The notes beneath the pieces were generated by a model. The model saw only the letters and a list, made by a program, of their open reading frames with translations. It made no database searches and was not told the origin of the DNA. This document shows, in pieces, positions 18,428-26,812 of a stretch of 64,000 bases of DNA. How positions within the stretch are numbered: the stretch's first letter is position 1; each line of letters begins with the position of its first letter. Both the position numbers and the translations under genes were made by a program. Source of the stretch: Aporhodopirellula sallentina SM41 (GTDB lineage: Bacteria > Planctomycetota > Planctomycetia > Pirellulales > Pirellulaceae); assembly GCF_000346505.1 (NCBI RefSeq), contig NZ_ANOH01000095.1:62001-126000 (forward strand). The letters are read 5' to 3'.

Positions 18428-20137
18428 ATGCCTGTTCGCTTCCTGTTGCCATTGATCCTGCTCGGACTGCTGCCGGTATGCCGGTTCGCTTTTGCGGACG
18501 AGAAGTCCGAATTGCGAATGATCGGCGACACGCTTCGATCGGCCGATCCCGAGGAAATGCTGTCGTTCGCCGAACGCTTTGACGGCTCGGCGGAGCTGCC
18601 TGACGTTGCCACAGGCCTCGCGGTGTCGGCGATGGTTCACGCGTACGCGTCCGGTGATCCACAACGGATCGACCGCATTATCGGCGAACTGCCGTCGTCG
18701 GTTCGCAAACAACTCGGGGACACAGATGCCTTTCGCGTTCTGGCACCGCGCCAGTTGACACTTTCGGCGGAGGACTTTTCCAGTTCCGTGCCAATGATGG
18801 TCAACGTCTTTCGCGATCGCGTGATCTCGGCGACGGCGATTGGCAACACAGAACGAGTTCATTTGCAAAAGGAACGGATCGAAAACGCCGAACTGAGCCC
18901 AACGCTCCGAGCGGAATTGATTCAGTTCGCGACCGATGCGGAAAAACTAACAACTCGCATCCCGTCGTCGCCATTGAAAACCGCCATCGATCTATCGCGT
19001 GCGGCAGAAATCGGTGACGTGGCGGAGTCGGACCGGGCGTACGAGAAATACGTCACGTATCTGCAATCCGGTCTGCGTCGTCGCAAATTCATGACGCGCA
19101 CCCGAGGCGGGATCGGGACGAACCAATTCGATCACCTCGTCGCGATGGCCGAAAACCAAGCCGATGTGATTACGGCCATCTCGACCATCCATCAAAACTA
19201 CTGGGCCGGTGAAATCGAACGCGGTAAAGCGATCGAGCAAATTCAACAAACGCTCTCCAACGAGATGGACCTGAAGAAGAAACGGGCCGCGTTGTACTGG
19301 GCGTTGAAAGCACTCAAAGAGGAACAGACATCGAAGGAGAATGAAGAGTCGAAGGCACGAAACCGAGAACGCACCGAAGCCCTACGCCGACGCCGGTCCG
19401 AAGATATTTCAGCGGTCTGGCCGACGGTATTCCAACACCGGGATCTTCGTCGCGATGCTGCCGGACTGCGTCAACAGATCGCCCAGTACTCGGAGGAAAA
19501 CTCGGGTGCCCTCTCGATGTGCTACGCCAAATGTTCGCTGTACCTGCGTCGTTTGCATCGAACACTGCGAACGGAACTGGATGGTTTGACGATGAACCAA
19601 CAAACCATGTTGCGGACGTATCTTCGGGAAATCGAAGAGGAACTGCAGGAGTCGTTTGATCGCAACAGCAATCTGTACGCTCTCGCCCAACGACGCGAAC
19701 CCCCGTCGCAACCGTCGGGCAATGACGAGAGTGCTTCCTCGGAGTTAGCAAGCATGCTCGCGAGCGTGAAGATGCCGATGAGCAACAACCATCGTGAACT
19801 GGCGAGCTTTGCATTGTTTCAATCAATGGTCGGCTCGATGGCGTCGGCCGGAAAGGAGGGCAACCGAAACGAACTCGCCGTGCTCGCGAAGATGATCAAC
19901 GAATCGTCGTTGTTGATCGACGAGCACAAACAGGCATTGAAATCACTCGGTTCGCAGATCTATCAGGGCAAGATCAGTGCCGCTCGATTGCAAACGATCG
20001 ATGACCCGATCAGCGTTCTATCGCAACTGGCCGGCATCATCGAAAGCGAACCGTTCCGCCAATCAGACGTCCCTGAGGAAGTCAGCGAAGAGGCGTTCAA
20101 CGTTCTGATCGCGCAGACCTTGGACGCGTCGCGGTAG
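18428..20137 (+). CDS. Secreted hypothetical protein, helix-rich
   Basis: A 569-residue protein that I do not recognise. The ATG at 18428 opens onto a signal peptide (MPVRFLLPLILLGLLPVCRF, cleavage near AFADEK); the long upstream extension of the frame overlaps the dehydrogenase gene and was rejected. The mature protein is almost entirely polar and helix-prone, with charged stretches such as KEEQTSKENEESKARNRE (about 302-319) and no cysteine clusters or transmembrane helix. It lies 131 bp after the dehydrogenase gene and converges on the kinase gene. Confidence 0.6.
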   Translation: MPVRFLLPLILLGLLPVCRFAFADEKSELRMIGDTLRSADPEEMLSFAERFDGSAELPDVATGLAVSAMVHAYASGDPQRIDRIIGELPSSVRKQLGDTDAFRVLAPRQLTLSAEDFSSSVPMMVNVFRDRVISATAIGNTERVHLQKERIENAELSPTLRAELIQFATDAEKLTTRIPSSPLKTAIDLSRAAEIGDVAESDRAYEKYVTYLQSGLRRRKFMTRTRGGIGTNQFDHLVAMAENQADVITAISTIHQNYWAGEIERGKAIEQIQQTLSNEMDLKKKRAALYWALKALKEEQTSKENEESKARNRERTEALRRRRSEDISAVWPTVFQHRDLRRDAAGLRQQIAQYSEENSGALSMCYAKCSLYLRRLHRTLRTELDGLTMNQQTMLRTYLREIEEELQESFDRNSNLYALAQRREPPSQPSGNDESASSELASMLASVKMPMSNNHRELASFALFQSMVGSMASAGKEGNRNELAVLAKMINESSLLIDEHKQALKSLGSQIYQGKISAARLQTIDDPISVLSQLAGIIESEPFRQSDVPEEVSEEAFNVLIAQTLDASR

Positions 20138-20149
20138 CGCCATTGGCAA

Positions 20150-20230
20150 CACGTAGCCGCGTCTCTCCGAGACGCGGAATCGACACCCGCGGTCCAGGCC
20201 TCTCAGCCTCGGAGAGGCTGAGCTACGTGG
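20150..20230. repeat. Two-hairpin palindromic repeat (copy 2), convergent 3' region
   Basis: Starts CACGTAGC and ends GCTACGTG(G). Both internal hairpins are perfect: CCGCGTCTC/GAGACGCGG with a TCC loop (20157-20177) and CTCAGCCTC/GAGGCTGAG with a GGA loop (20202-20222). It sits between two convergent stop codons (20137 and 20249) and could act as a bidirectional terminator or RNA-stabilising structure. Confidence 0.8.
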
Positions 20231-20248
20231 ACACCAACGCATCGCGAC

Positions 20249-22648
20249 TCAGCCTTCGAACGGCTCGCCGATCACATCGTCCCACTTCAACCTTTGTTCG
20301 GGCGTCAGAATCTTCAGGATCTCATTGACCGTGTTCTGCGCGGCGATGGACTTCGTCCGTTCGAACTCCAACACGGTGCGATACCGTTCGGGATCTCCAT
20401 TGGGCTCACCCGGTTCGTTCCAATTCCCAGGGCCGCCGCCTCGCGAACGTTCGCCCACTTCCTGATCTCTTCGCGATTCGCCACGCCCGCCGCCTCCTCT
20501 GGTCGACCCGCCAAAGCTGAATCCGTTCATACCGGGGCCTCCGAACCGTGGTGGCCCTCCTCGGCCTGGCCCTTCCCGCCCGTTGCCGCGGCGGGGGCGA
20601 GTGTTTTCAATGATCCGGTTAATCGCGTCTCGCTGTTCGCTGCTGAGTTCGAGTTCCCGCTCCACGTACGCCGACTTGAACGTGATCGGCAACATTTGCT
20701 GAGCCATGATTTGACGCAGTCGTTTCATCTGCTGCGGCGTTATCCGTTCGTTCACGTAGTCATTGAAATCGCGAGCCAATTTCGACGTCTCATCGTTCGC
20801 GTCGCCCGACTCGTTGATCGTGTCGCCGCCCATCGCTTGACGTTGCAGATGGAACTGCTCGACCGCCAATTCGATCTCATCCGCGACCGTGGGCTCTATC
20901 CCGATTTCGCGGCGGACACGGTAATCCCCCAACGCCCGCAGCGGCCCGATTCGTTCGAGAGTCTGCAATTCTTCGAGCATCTTAGAGACCCGCGCCGAGG
21001 TTGCCTCGAGTTCCGGTGCGAGCGTCGGATCGTCGGCCCGATCGTCCAAAAAGTCTTGGTAAAACGCCAGCGACGTTTCCAGAAAACTCCGCCTCAGGTC
21101 CTGCAGATCCGGGCGATACGCCAGCTCGCTTTCGCTGAGATTGCTAAACGTATCGACCGCGTTTCGTGCCTGTTGGAAACTGCGTTGAGCCTGCTCGCGT
21201 TGATGCATTTCTCGCTGCAACGCGTTGGCCGTGTGCCGTTGCTCGCGCCAAATCATCAACGTCGTGATCAACAAACCGAGCGACGCGAACAACAACAGAC
21301 CTCCGGCGACAGCAACGAGTCCGCTGTTGCGACGACGCCACTTTGCCAACCGCTCGATCACCGTCGGAGGCTTTGCCGTGATCGGCTTATCGTCCAACCA
21401 AGCCTGCAGGTCGTCGGCGAAATCACCCGCGCTGGCATAGCGTTCCGAGGGGAGCTTCGCCATCGCCTTTCGCACGATCGTGTCCAGCTCGATTGGCAAC
21501 GCAGGATCGATCGAACGAGGTGCGGGCGGTTCATGCAACGCGACGTTATTGAGCATCTCGCGATACCCATCGCCTTGGATCGCCGGTCGCAACGTTAACA
21601 GTTCATACAGCGTGACGCCGAGCGAATAGATGTCCGTTCGGTGATCGAGTTCATCCCGCTGCCCGGCCGCTTGCTCGGGGCTCATGTAGCGGAGCGTCCC
21701 CATCGGGTCGCCCGTCCGTGTCAAATGAGAAGCCTCCGTTTGGACTTGAGCGAGCCCGAAGTCCGTCACCCAAATCTTGCCCGCCGAATCGATCAACAAG
21801 TTTGCCGGTTTGATGTCGCGGTGCACCACACCGTACTGGTGCGCGTGATGGATTGCCGAAGCCGCTTGGTGCGCCATCCTCACCACGGTTCGATAGTATT
21901 TCGAACGAGCCGACGCGTTGCTGTTGAAGACAGTCGTGTGTCGCGAGATTGTGTCCTTGGCCATCGCCGACATCGGGCTTGCGGACATCGGACTCGTAGA
22001 CACGGGACTCGCGGATGGATCGCTCGGCCGCCGCATGCTCGTGATCGACGGACTTTTTTTGTACCGAGGTTGGACCGTGGAATCGACCGGGGTCGTGTCG
22101 TCGATAGTCGCAGACGCATTGCTCTCGCGCATGCTTTCGATCAACTCAGCCAACGTGCTGCCGTCGATCATCTGCATCGCGTAGTAGTGAATGCCTCGGT
22201 CGCTGCCAACGGCGTAGACGGGAACGATGTTGGTGTGATGGATCGCCGCAGCGGCGTGGGCTTCGTTTCGGAAACGTTGCAAACGCACCTCATCCAAACC
22301 GCTGGCAAACGGCAGGACCTTCAACGCCACGTGACGACCGAGGGATAACTGAATCGCTTCGTACACCACGCCCATGCCGCCTCGGCCGAGTTCACCGACG
22401 ATCTGGAAATCACCGATCGGTTTGGCAGTGAACTCCGCATCCGGGGCCACGACCGTGGCGGGCGCCGGTTCAGCGACACGATGCACCATGGCAAGGCCTT
22501 CGAGCGACGGGCGCAGTTCACCGGCGATGTCCGCGTGCTGTTGCAGAAACTCATCGGTCGTCGGTGCGTTTCCCGCATCGAGCATCCGCATGTAATCTTT
22601 CACCGCCGCGACAACGCGACCGTCATCGGTTTCGTCGAGTTCGCTCAT
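20249..22648 (-). CDS. Membrane-spanning Hanks-type Ser/Thr protein kinase with Gly/Arg-rich outer domain
   Basis: A 799-residue kinase. The cytoplasmic catalytic domain has GRGGMG (88-93), Lys110 in VALKV, HRDIKPANLL (276-285), DFG (297-299) and the APE-equivalent MSPEQAAG. A Ser/Thr/Met-rich insertion (about 175-245) interrupts the N- to C-lobe region. One membrane helix (about 442-467) leads to an outer part with coiled coil, a Gly/Arg/Pro-rich linker, and two short motifs, LSSEQRDAINRI and ILTPEQRLKWDDVIGEPF, that recall the LTxxQ helices of CpxP/Spy-like stress sensors. The ATG at 22648 overlaps the stop of the ECF sigma gene (ATGA), so sensor kinase and sigma factor are one cassette. 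Confidence 0.9.
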   Translation of the reverse strand: MSELDETDDGRVVAAVKDYMRMLDAGNAPTTDEFLQQHADIAGELRPSLEGLAMVHRVAEPAPATVVAPDAEFTAKPIGDFQIVGELGRGGMGVVYEAIQLSLGRHVALKVLPFASGLDEVRLQRFRNEAHAAAAIHHTNIVPVYAVGSDRGIHYYAMQMIDGSTLAELIESMRESNASATIDDTTPVDSTVQPRYKKSPSITSMRRPSDPSASPVSTSPMSASPMSAMAKDTISRHTTVFNSNASARSKYYRTVVRMAHQAASAIHHAHQYGVVHRDIKPANLLIDSAGKIWVTDFGLAQVQTEASHLTRTGDPMGTLRYMSPEQAAGQRDELDHRTDIYSLGVTLYELLTLRPAIQGDGYREMLNNVALHEPPAPRSIDPALPIELDTIVRKAMAKLPSERYASAGDFADDLQAWLDDKPITAKPPTVIERLAKWRRRNSGLVAVAGGLLLFASLGLLITTLMIWREQRHTANALQREMHQREQAQRSFQQARNAVDTFSNLSESELAYRPDLQDLRRSFLETSLAFYQDFLDDRADDPTLAPELEATSARVSKMLEELQTLERIGPLRALGDYRVRREIGIEPTVADEIELAVEQFHLQRQAMGGDTINESGDANDETSKLARDFNDYVNERITPQQMKRLRQIMAQQMLPITFKSAYVERELELSSEQRDAINRIIENTRPRRGNGREGPGRGGPPRFGGPGMNGFSFGGSTRGGGGRGESRRDQEVGERSRGGGPGNWNEPGEPNGDPERYRTVLEFERTKSIAAQNTVNEILKILTPEQRLKWDDVIGEPFEG

Positions 22649-23235
22649 TCGTCACTCATGGTTGATTTCAGCTTCGCTAACCCACGCACCCACAATTTCT
22701 CGACACTGTCAACGCTCCGTCCCATCTCGCGAGCCACCTCGGCGAACGGCAACCCTTCGACGTGCCGCAAAACGATCACGCGTCGATAGTCTTCCGGCAA
22801 ACCTTCGAGGGCACCGGCGAGTTGCAAGAACGCTTCGTTGCGAGCAAAGTTTTGACTCGGCGACGTTTCGTTGCCGGCGAGTTGCGATTGCAGGAACCCG
22901 GTCGCACTGGCGACGCTCTGGTTGAGTCGTTGTTCCAACCGAGGATCGCGTTTGGCCGTGCCGAGGTACTTGCGAACGTGCATCGCCATCGTGTTGGTCA
23001 GAATCCCTCGCAGCCAACCGGCGAACTCTTCCGCCGACTCGCCACGGAACTCCGCGATGTTCCCGTGCGCCGCCATGCAGACTTCCTGAGCAATATCGGA
23101 CGGATCCGCTTTGCCCTGCATGTGGTGGTGCAGTCCGGTTCGAGCGAGAAACACGAGGTACTTTCGATAGTTGTTGAGCAGTTCTCCCAACGCGTCAGCG
23201 TCACCGGACCGCGCAGCATCAATCAGACGCTCCAT
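22645..23235 (-). CDS. ECF-type RNA polymerase sigma factor
   Basis: Sigma-70 family regulator of the ECF class. I use the first ATG at 23235 (196 residues, MERLIDAARSGDADALGELL); the open frame reaches a TTG at 23334 and a longer form cannot be excluded. Region 2 is seen in YRKYLVFLARTGL ... ADPSDIAQEVCMAAHGNI, and region 4 as a helix-turn-helix: LPEDYRRVIVLRHVEGLPFA followed by EVAREMGRSVDSVEKLWVRG. The stop overlaps the start of the kinase gene, a link seen in several planctomycete ECF groups, so kinase-dependent control of the sigma factor is likely. No anti-sigma factor is visible. Confidence 0.9.
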   Translation of the reverse strand: MERLIDAARSGDADALGELLNNYRKYLVFLARTGLHHHMQGKADPSDIAQEVCMAAHGNIAEFRGESAEEFAGWLRGILTNTMAMHVRKYLGTAKRDPRLEQRLNQSVASATGFLQSQLAGNETSPSQNFARNEAFLQLAGALEGLPEDYRRVIVLRHVEGLPFAEVAREMGRSVDSVEKLWVRGLAKLKSTMSDE

Positions 23236-23415
23236 ACGCGACGGAGGCTGCGAATGCTGAGATTGAGATAAATTTTCCAAAGCGAGCGGTGCCGAAGAAA
23301 CGGGAGCGTAAGAAACTGGTTGCGGCCAAACCAAAAAACCGCCACAGATTTTTCAAAAGTTCTGTGGGAGTATCTTACAACGCAGAGAGCGTTTGTGATG
23401 AGGAGGCGGAACGCC

Positions 23416-23512
23416 GCCCACGTAGCCGAGTTTTTCAAAAACTCGCGCACCCACCGCTCAGCATCCCACCAAGCTCTGATACTCGGTCTTGGAAAGACCG
23501 AGCTACGTGGGC
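23416..23512. repeat. Two-hairpin palindromic repeat (copy 3), different stems
   Basis: Ends are a perfect 11-bp inverted repeat, GCCCACGTAGC and GCTACGTGGGC. The first hairpin CGAGTTTTT/AAAAACTCG (23427-23445) is perfect, and the second CTCGGTCTT/AAGACCGAG (23482-23502) has a GGA loop as in copy 2. Stem sequences differ from copies 1 and 2, yet base pairing is complete. Confidence 0.8.
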
Positions 23513-23565
23513 AGATCGCTGCTTCTCCATTTCGACCTGATGGTCCGTCAAAGCTCAACCCTTGA

Positions 23566-23632
23566 GTAACGAAACTCCCAAGAGTTTCGGCTGCGGCCAA
23601 GAACCACCGAAAGTCTTGGCGACTTTCGCTAC
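23566..23632. repeat. Short derivative of the 321-bp element
   Basis: Starts GTAACGAAACTC and ends GACTTTCGCTAC. Its right part matches 29659-29715 of the full element closely (AAGAGTTTCGGCTG and ACCGAAAGTC ... GGCGACTTTCGCTAC). It lacks the 93-bp core and lies 36 bp downstream of the DUF11-protein stop. Confidence 0.7.
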
Positions 23633-23667
23633 GGCCGGGAACCCTCATTCTCGATGGTGACTCGCTA

Positions 23668-26463
23668 CTAGCGATCCGCGTAGACCATCGTGCTTTCTTC
23701 CTTTGTGACAGGCACTCGGGATTGGTCGCTCGTGACGACCGCTTTGATCACGTGGGTGTCCGGTTGGACGCCGCGGACTTTGACGCGGTAAACCAGCTCC
23801 TCGCCAGCGGGCAAGTTGCCGTGTGGTGCGAACATCACACCGCCGCGTCCGTCGGTTCCCGCATCGGCATCGCTGCCGAGCATTTCGATTCCCGGTGGCA
23901 GCAACATTTGAACTTGAACGTTCGTGTCGTTGCGTGATCCCGAGTTACGAACCTTGATCTCGTAAGTCGTTTCGCTGCCCAATTCGATCGGGTCAGCCGT
24001 GTCGGCGATCGAGAACGTCAACTCAGCTTGCGATTCCACCGAAACGGTGTTTTCCACTTCGCTGCGTGCGTTCAAGTCCGCACTCGCTTCCAATCGGATG
24101 ACTTGGTCGCCAGCTTCGACTGGCAACAACGTGACCGGAACCGTGGCGACGTCACCGGCAGGCAAGTCGACAATCGACCACAGCACGGCGTGGCGATTCG
24201 GATCGTAATGTCCGTTGTTCTCCGTTCCGACGAAGGTGAACCCGCGATCGAGTCGCGCGACGATCTCAACGTTGGTCGCCGGAGCGGTGCCGCGGTTTTC
24301 GATGTTAACCATGTAGGTCGCTTGACGTTCGAGGAAGCGACGCGAAGGTCCCGTCAGAGCCACGTTGATATTCGGCGCGACGACTTCCACCGATACCGAA
24401 TGCGAAACCGCTTCGGCGTCTTCGGCGACTAGGTGTACGACGTTTTCGACCATGCCCGGTTCGGCCGCACGCATCCGCAAAACTTCACGGCGGACTTCGC
24501 CAGGACGGAGCGATCCGAGAGCGTTGTCGAGTTGGCGACCGCGCGGATGGTCGAGGCCCGGTGGCACGTCAGCCTGCAGGATCACGCCCGTTGCCTCTCC
24601 CGTGCCGACGTTGGCGACTTCGAGTTCGATTTCGAGTTGTTGTCCGATCAAGACTTTTGCGGGGGCACGTTGGGTCACCTTCAATTCCGGACGCGTGCTG
24701 CGTGTTCGGACGGAAGCGGCGGCTTCGAAGGTCACGCGAGCCACGCTGCCGAGTTCGCCTTCTTCCTGTGGAATCAATTGCATCGTGATCGACCGTTCGT
24801 CACCGGCAGGCATCGCACCGAGTTGCCAAACGAGCAGGTCACCTTGCATGACCGGTTGTGGCGTGGCGTCAACGAGCTTCATACCGGCAGGAACGCGGTC
24901 GTGCACGAGCACGCCGAGAGCCTCGGCGGTTCCGACGTTGCGAACTTGAATCACGAAAGTTGCCGGTCGCCCGACTTTGACCTCGGCGGGAGCCCGTTTG
25001 TGAATCACAACGCTCGGCGTTTGCACGCCCTCGAGACGACGGTCGCCCGGTTGGCTGATCGCGATCGGGTCACCACCGCCGGCGAGATACGGTTCAGGAG
25101 CATAGCCCCCTGCGTTTCCCTGGTTCGGGTTCATGTTGTTCGGAAGTCCCATCGCCGAACGTCCGTCGCGTTGGTGACCGGCAAACTGAGCAGGTGTTTG
25201 GTTGTTCGGTTGAGTTTGACCATAAGGCTCTTGCTGGCCGTACACCGATGGTGCCTGGCCTGCCGAATCGCGAACCATGCTCGGTTCGGGCAACGACGGC
25301 AACGCGGGCTGGCGCAAATCGCCACGGGGTGCACCGGAGCGAAGTTGGTTCTCGCCACCTGCGGGCTGGCGCAGTGAGTTGTTTCCGAACGTTTGTGCTG
25401 GCGGCTGGCCGAAATCACCGACCAAACCTTGAGCGGCGGGGGCGGGATGAACCGGTCCGCCCATGTCCATCGGCGCGTCGCCTTGGACGGGCATGTCGCC
25501 GCCCATCGGACCGGCACCATACATCGACGGTCCAGCATCCATGGCAGGCCCAGAATTCATGGCAGGTCCGGAATTCATGGCGGGCTCGGAATCCATGGCC
25601 GGTCCGGCATGCGAACCGTCCCCGTGTGCTTCGGCAGGTTGCTGCATCCGCAGGTCGTTCATCGGTCCGGCGGCAAAGCCTGGGCCAGCGTTCATATCAG
25701 GTCCGGCATTCATCTGTTGCCCTGCGTTTCCATCAGGACCGCCACCCATCGCGGGGCCCATTCCCGGTCCCATGCTGGGTCCCATTCCGGGACCTTCTTC
25801 GAATTGGATTTCCTGCATCCCCGGTTGGCTCATCGCCGCGGATGGTTGTTCGGTGGGAGCCTCCGATCCGGGCTGAGGCATTGCCATCGCGGGCATTCCC
25901 ATTCCTGCGGGGCTGGGCAGCTCCGAACGCGGCAACTCCGGTTCACTCATTGGTTCTTCACCAGGACCGCCGGCTTGTTCGGGCAGTCCCATCATCGGCA
26001 TCGCCATCGCGGGTGCGTCAGCCGGTTCGCTGTAGTCTGGCTCGGCAGGCATGCCCATCATGCCGGCGGGGTTGAAACCGCCGGGAGCCGGCATGGCCAT
26101 CGGGCCGTCGTTGCCGGGCGCCGCACCGTTGTCGACGGGTTCTTCGTGGCTGACTTGCGAGACGAGGACAGGAGACATCGCATCGGACTCTGCCGACGCC
26201 GATCCCCAACCGTCTCCGTCACTCGGATCGGTCGATGGCATGTTTGCGGCAAAGGCGGCAGGCATCACACCGGTGGATTCCTCCGGGCCGGCTCCGATCG
26301 GCATCGGCAACGATTCAGCCCACGCGGGCGCCTCGAGCGATGGCACCTCCTCGGCAGTGTTAATGTCCTGACGTTGAGCCTGGGCCGCGGCGAGTGCTCC
26401 CAACGCGATGGCTGCGACACCACCGGAGAGACGCCATGAGAGTCGTTTTCCGAATTCCATCAT
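23668..26463 (-). CDS. Large exported DUF11-repeat protein with Met/Pro/Gly-rich region
   Basis: A 931-residue envelope protein. It starts with a signal-like segment (LSGGVAAIALGALAAAQAQ); AAAGGAA precedes the ATG at 26463 by a good distance. Residues about 50-450 are low-complexity and very rich in Met, Pro, Gly, Ala and Gln, with short repeats such as AMNSGPAMNSGPAMDAGPS. From about 480 to the end four DUF11/immunoglobulin-like repeats follow, marked by recurring phrases like VGRPATFVIQVRNVGTAEA, GQQLEIELEVANVGTGEATG, ERQATYMVNIENRGTAPATN and GSETTYEIKVRNSGSRNDTN. DUF11 proteins are often cell-surface or S-layer-like; a structural envelope role is inferred. No anchor or sorting signal is visible at the C-terminus. 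Confidence 0.85.
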   Translation of the reverse strand: MMEFGKRLSWRLSGGVAAIALGALAAAQAQRQDINTAEEVPSLEAPAWAESLPMPIGAGPEESTGVMPAAFAANMPSTDPSDGDGWGSASAESDAMSPVLVSQVSHEEPVDNGAAPGNDGPMAMPAPGGFNPAGMMGMPAEPDYSEPADAPAMAMPMMGLPEQAGGPGEEPMSEPELPRSELPSPAGMGMPAMAMPQPGSEAPTEQPSAAMSQPGMQEIQFEEGPGMGPSMGPGMGPAMGGGPDGNAGQQMNAGPDMNAGPGFAAGPMNDLRMQQPAEAHGDGSHAGPAMDSEPAMNSGPAMNSGPAMDAGPSMYGAGPMGGDMPVQGDAPMDMGGPVHPAPAAQGLVGDFGQPPAQTFGNNSLRQPAGGENQLRSGAPRGDLRQPALPSLPEPSMVRDSAGQAPSVYGQQEPYGQTQPNNQTPAQFAGHQRDGRSAMGLPNNMNPNQGNAGGYAPEPYLAGGGDPIAISQPGDRRLEGVQTPSVVIHKRAPAEVKVGRPATFVIQVRNVGTAEALGVLVHDRVPAGMKLVDATPQPVMQGDLLVWQLGAMPAGDERSITMQLIPQEEGELGSVARVTFEAAASVRTRSTRPELKVTQRAPAKVLIGQQLEIELEVANVGTGEATGVILQADVPPGLDHPRGRQLDNALGSLRPGEVRREVLRMRAAEPGMVENVVHLVAEDAEAVSHSVSVEVVAPNINVALTGPSRRFLERQATYMVNIENRGTAPATNVEIVARLDRGFTFVGTENNGHYDPNRHAVLWSIVDLPAGDVATVPVTLLPVEAGDQVIRLEASADLNARSEVENTVSVESQAELTFSIADTADPIELGSETTYEIKVRNSGSRNDTNVQVQMLLPPGIEMLGSDADAGTDGRGGVMFAPHGNLPAGEELVYRVKVRGVQPDTHVIKAVVTSDQSRVPVTKEESTMVYADR

Positions 26464-26812
26464 CGTTCGCGTTCCTTTCGCGTGTCCTCGAGTCCCGTGT
26501 CGCGGTGATCCGTTTGAAGTGAACCCTTCATCGGTGATCTGCCGTCGCGGTGACCCGTTGTGCCAATCCGTGGCGTCGAGGTGGACGATTTAGTTTGTTG
26601 TTCGAATGGATTTGTATTTCGAGGCCCGATCGTCCATCCGTCCAGATCGCCGATCAGCTCACGTTAGCGTCTATCAAATCGCCCCCTCCGGTGCCAAGAG
26701 GAAATTGCGTCCGTTTTTCGGTCTTTCGTTCAAGTCGTCTGATTCGCTAGGTTCTGCAGAAATGGACGTCACGTCCTGTCCACCCCGACTCGATGCGTCA
26801 AGGATGATGCGA
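26464..26812. other. Divergent promoter region between the DUF11 and TIGR03009 genes
   Basis: Both flanking genes are transcribed outward, so promoters must lie here. A short direct repeat TCGCGGTGAtCCGTT/TCGCGGTGAcCCGTT is at about 26500 and 26545, a possible operator, but no -10/-35 pair is convincing. The frame of the downstream gene is open back to 26606 without coding character. Confidence 0.4.

Larger units (their letters stand above)
23236..23667. other. Repeat-bearing intergenic region between the DUF11 gene and the ECF gene
   Basis: Contains the two-hairpin repeat 23416-23512 and a short derivative (23566-23632) of the right end of the 321-bp element. An open frame at 23223-23648 on the minus strand runs through both repeats and is rejected. 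No clear promoter for the sigma gene is visible. Confidence 0.6.

Noticed and set aside
23223-23648. Minus-strand frame of 141 codons
   Set aside because: It runs through two palindromic repeats and into the start of the sigma factor gene; no coding character.
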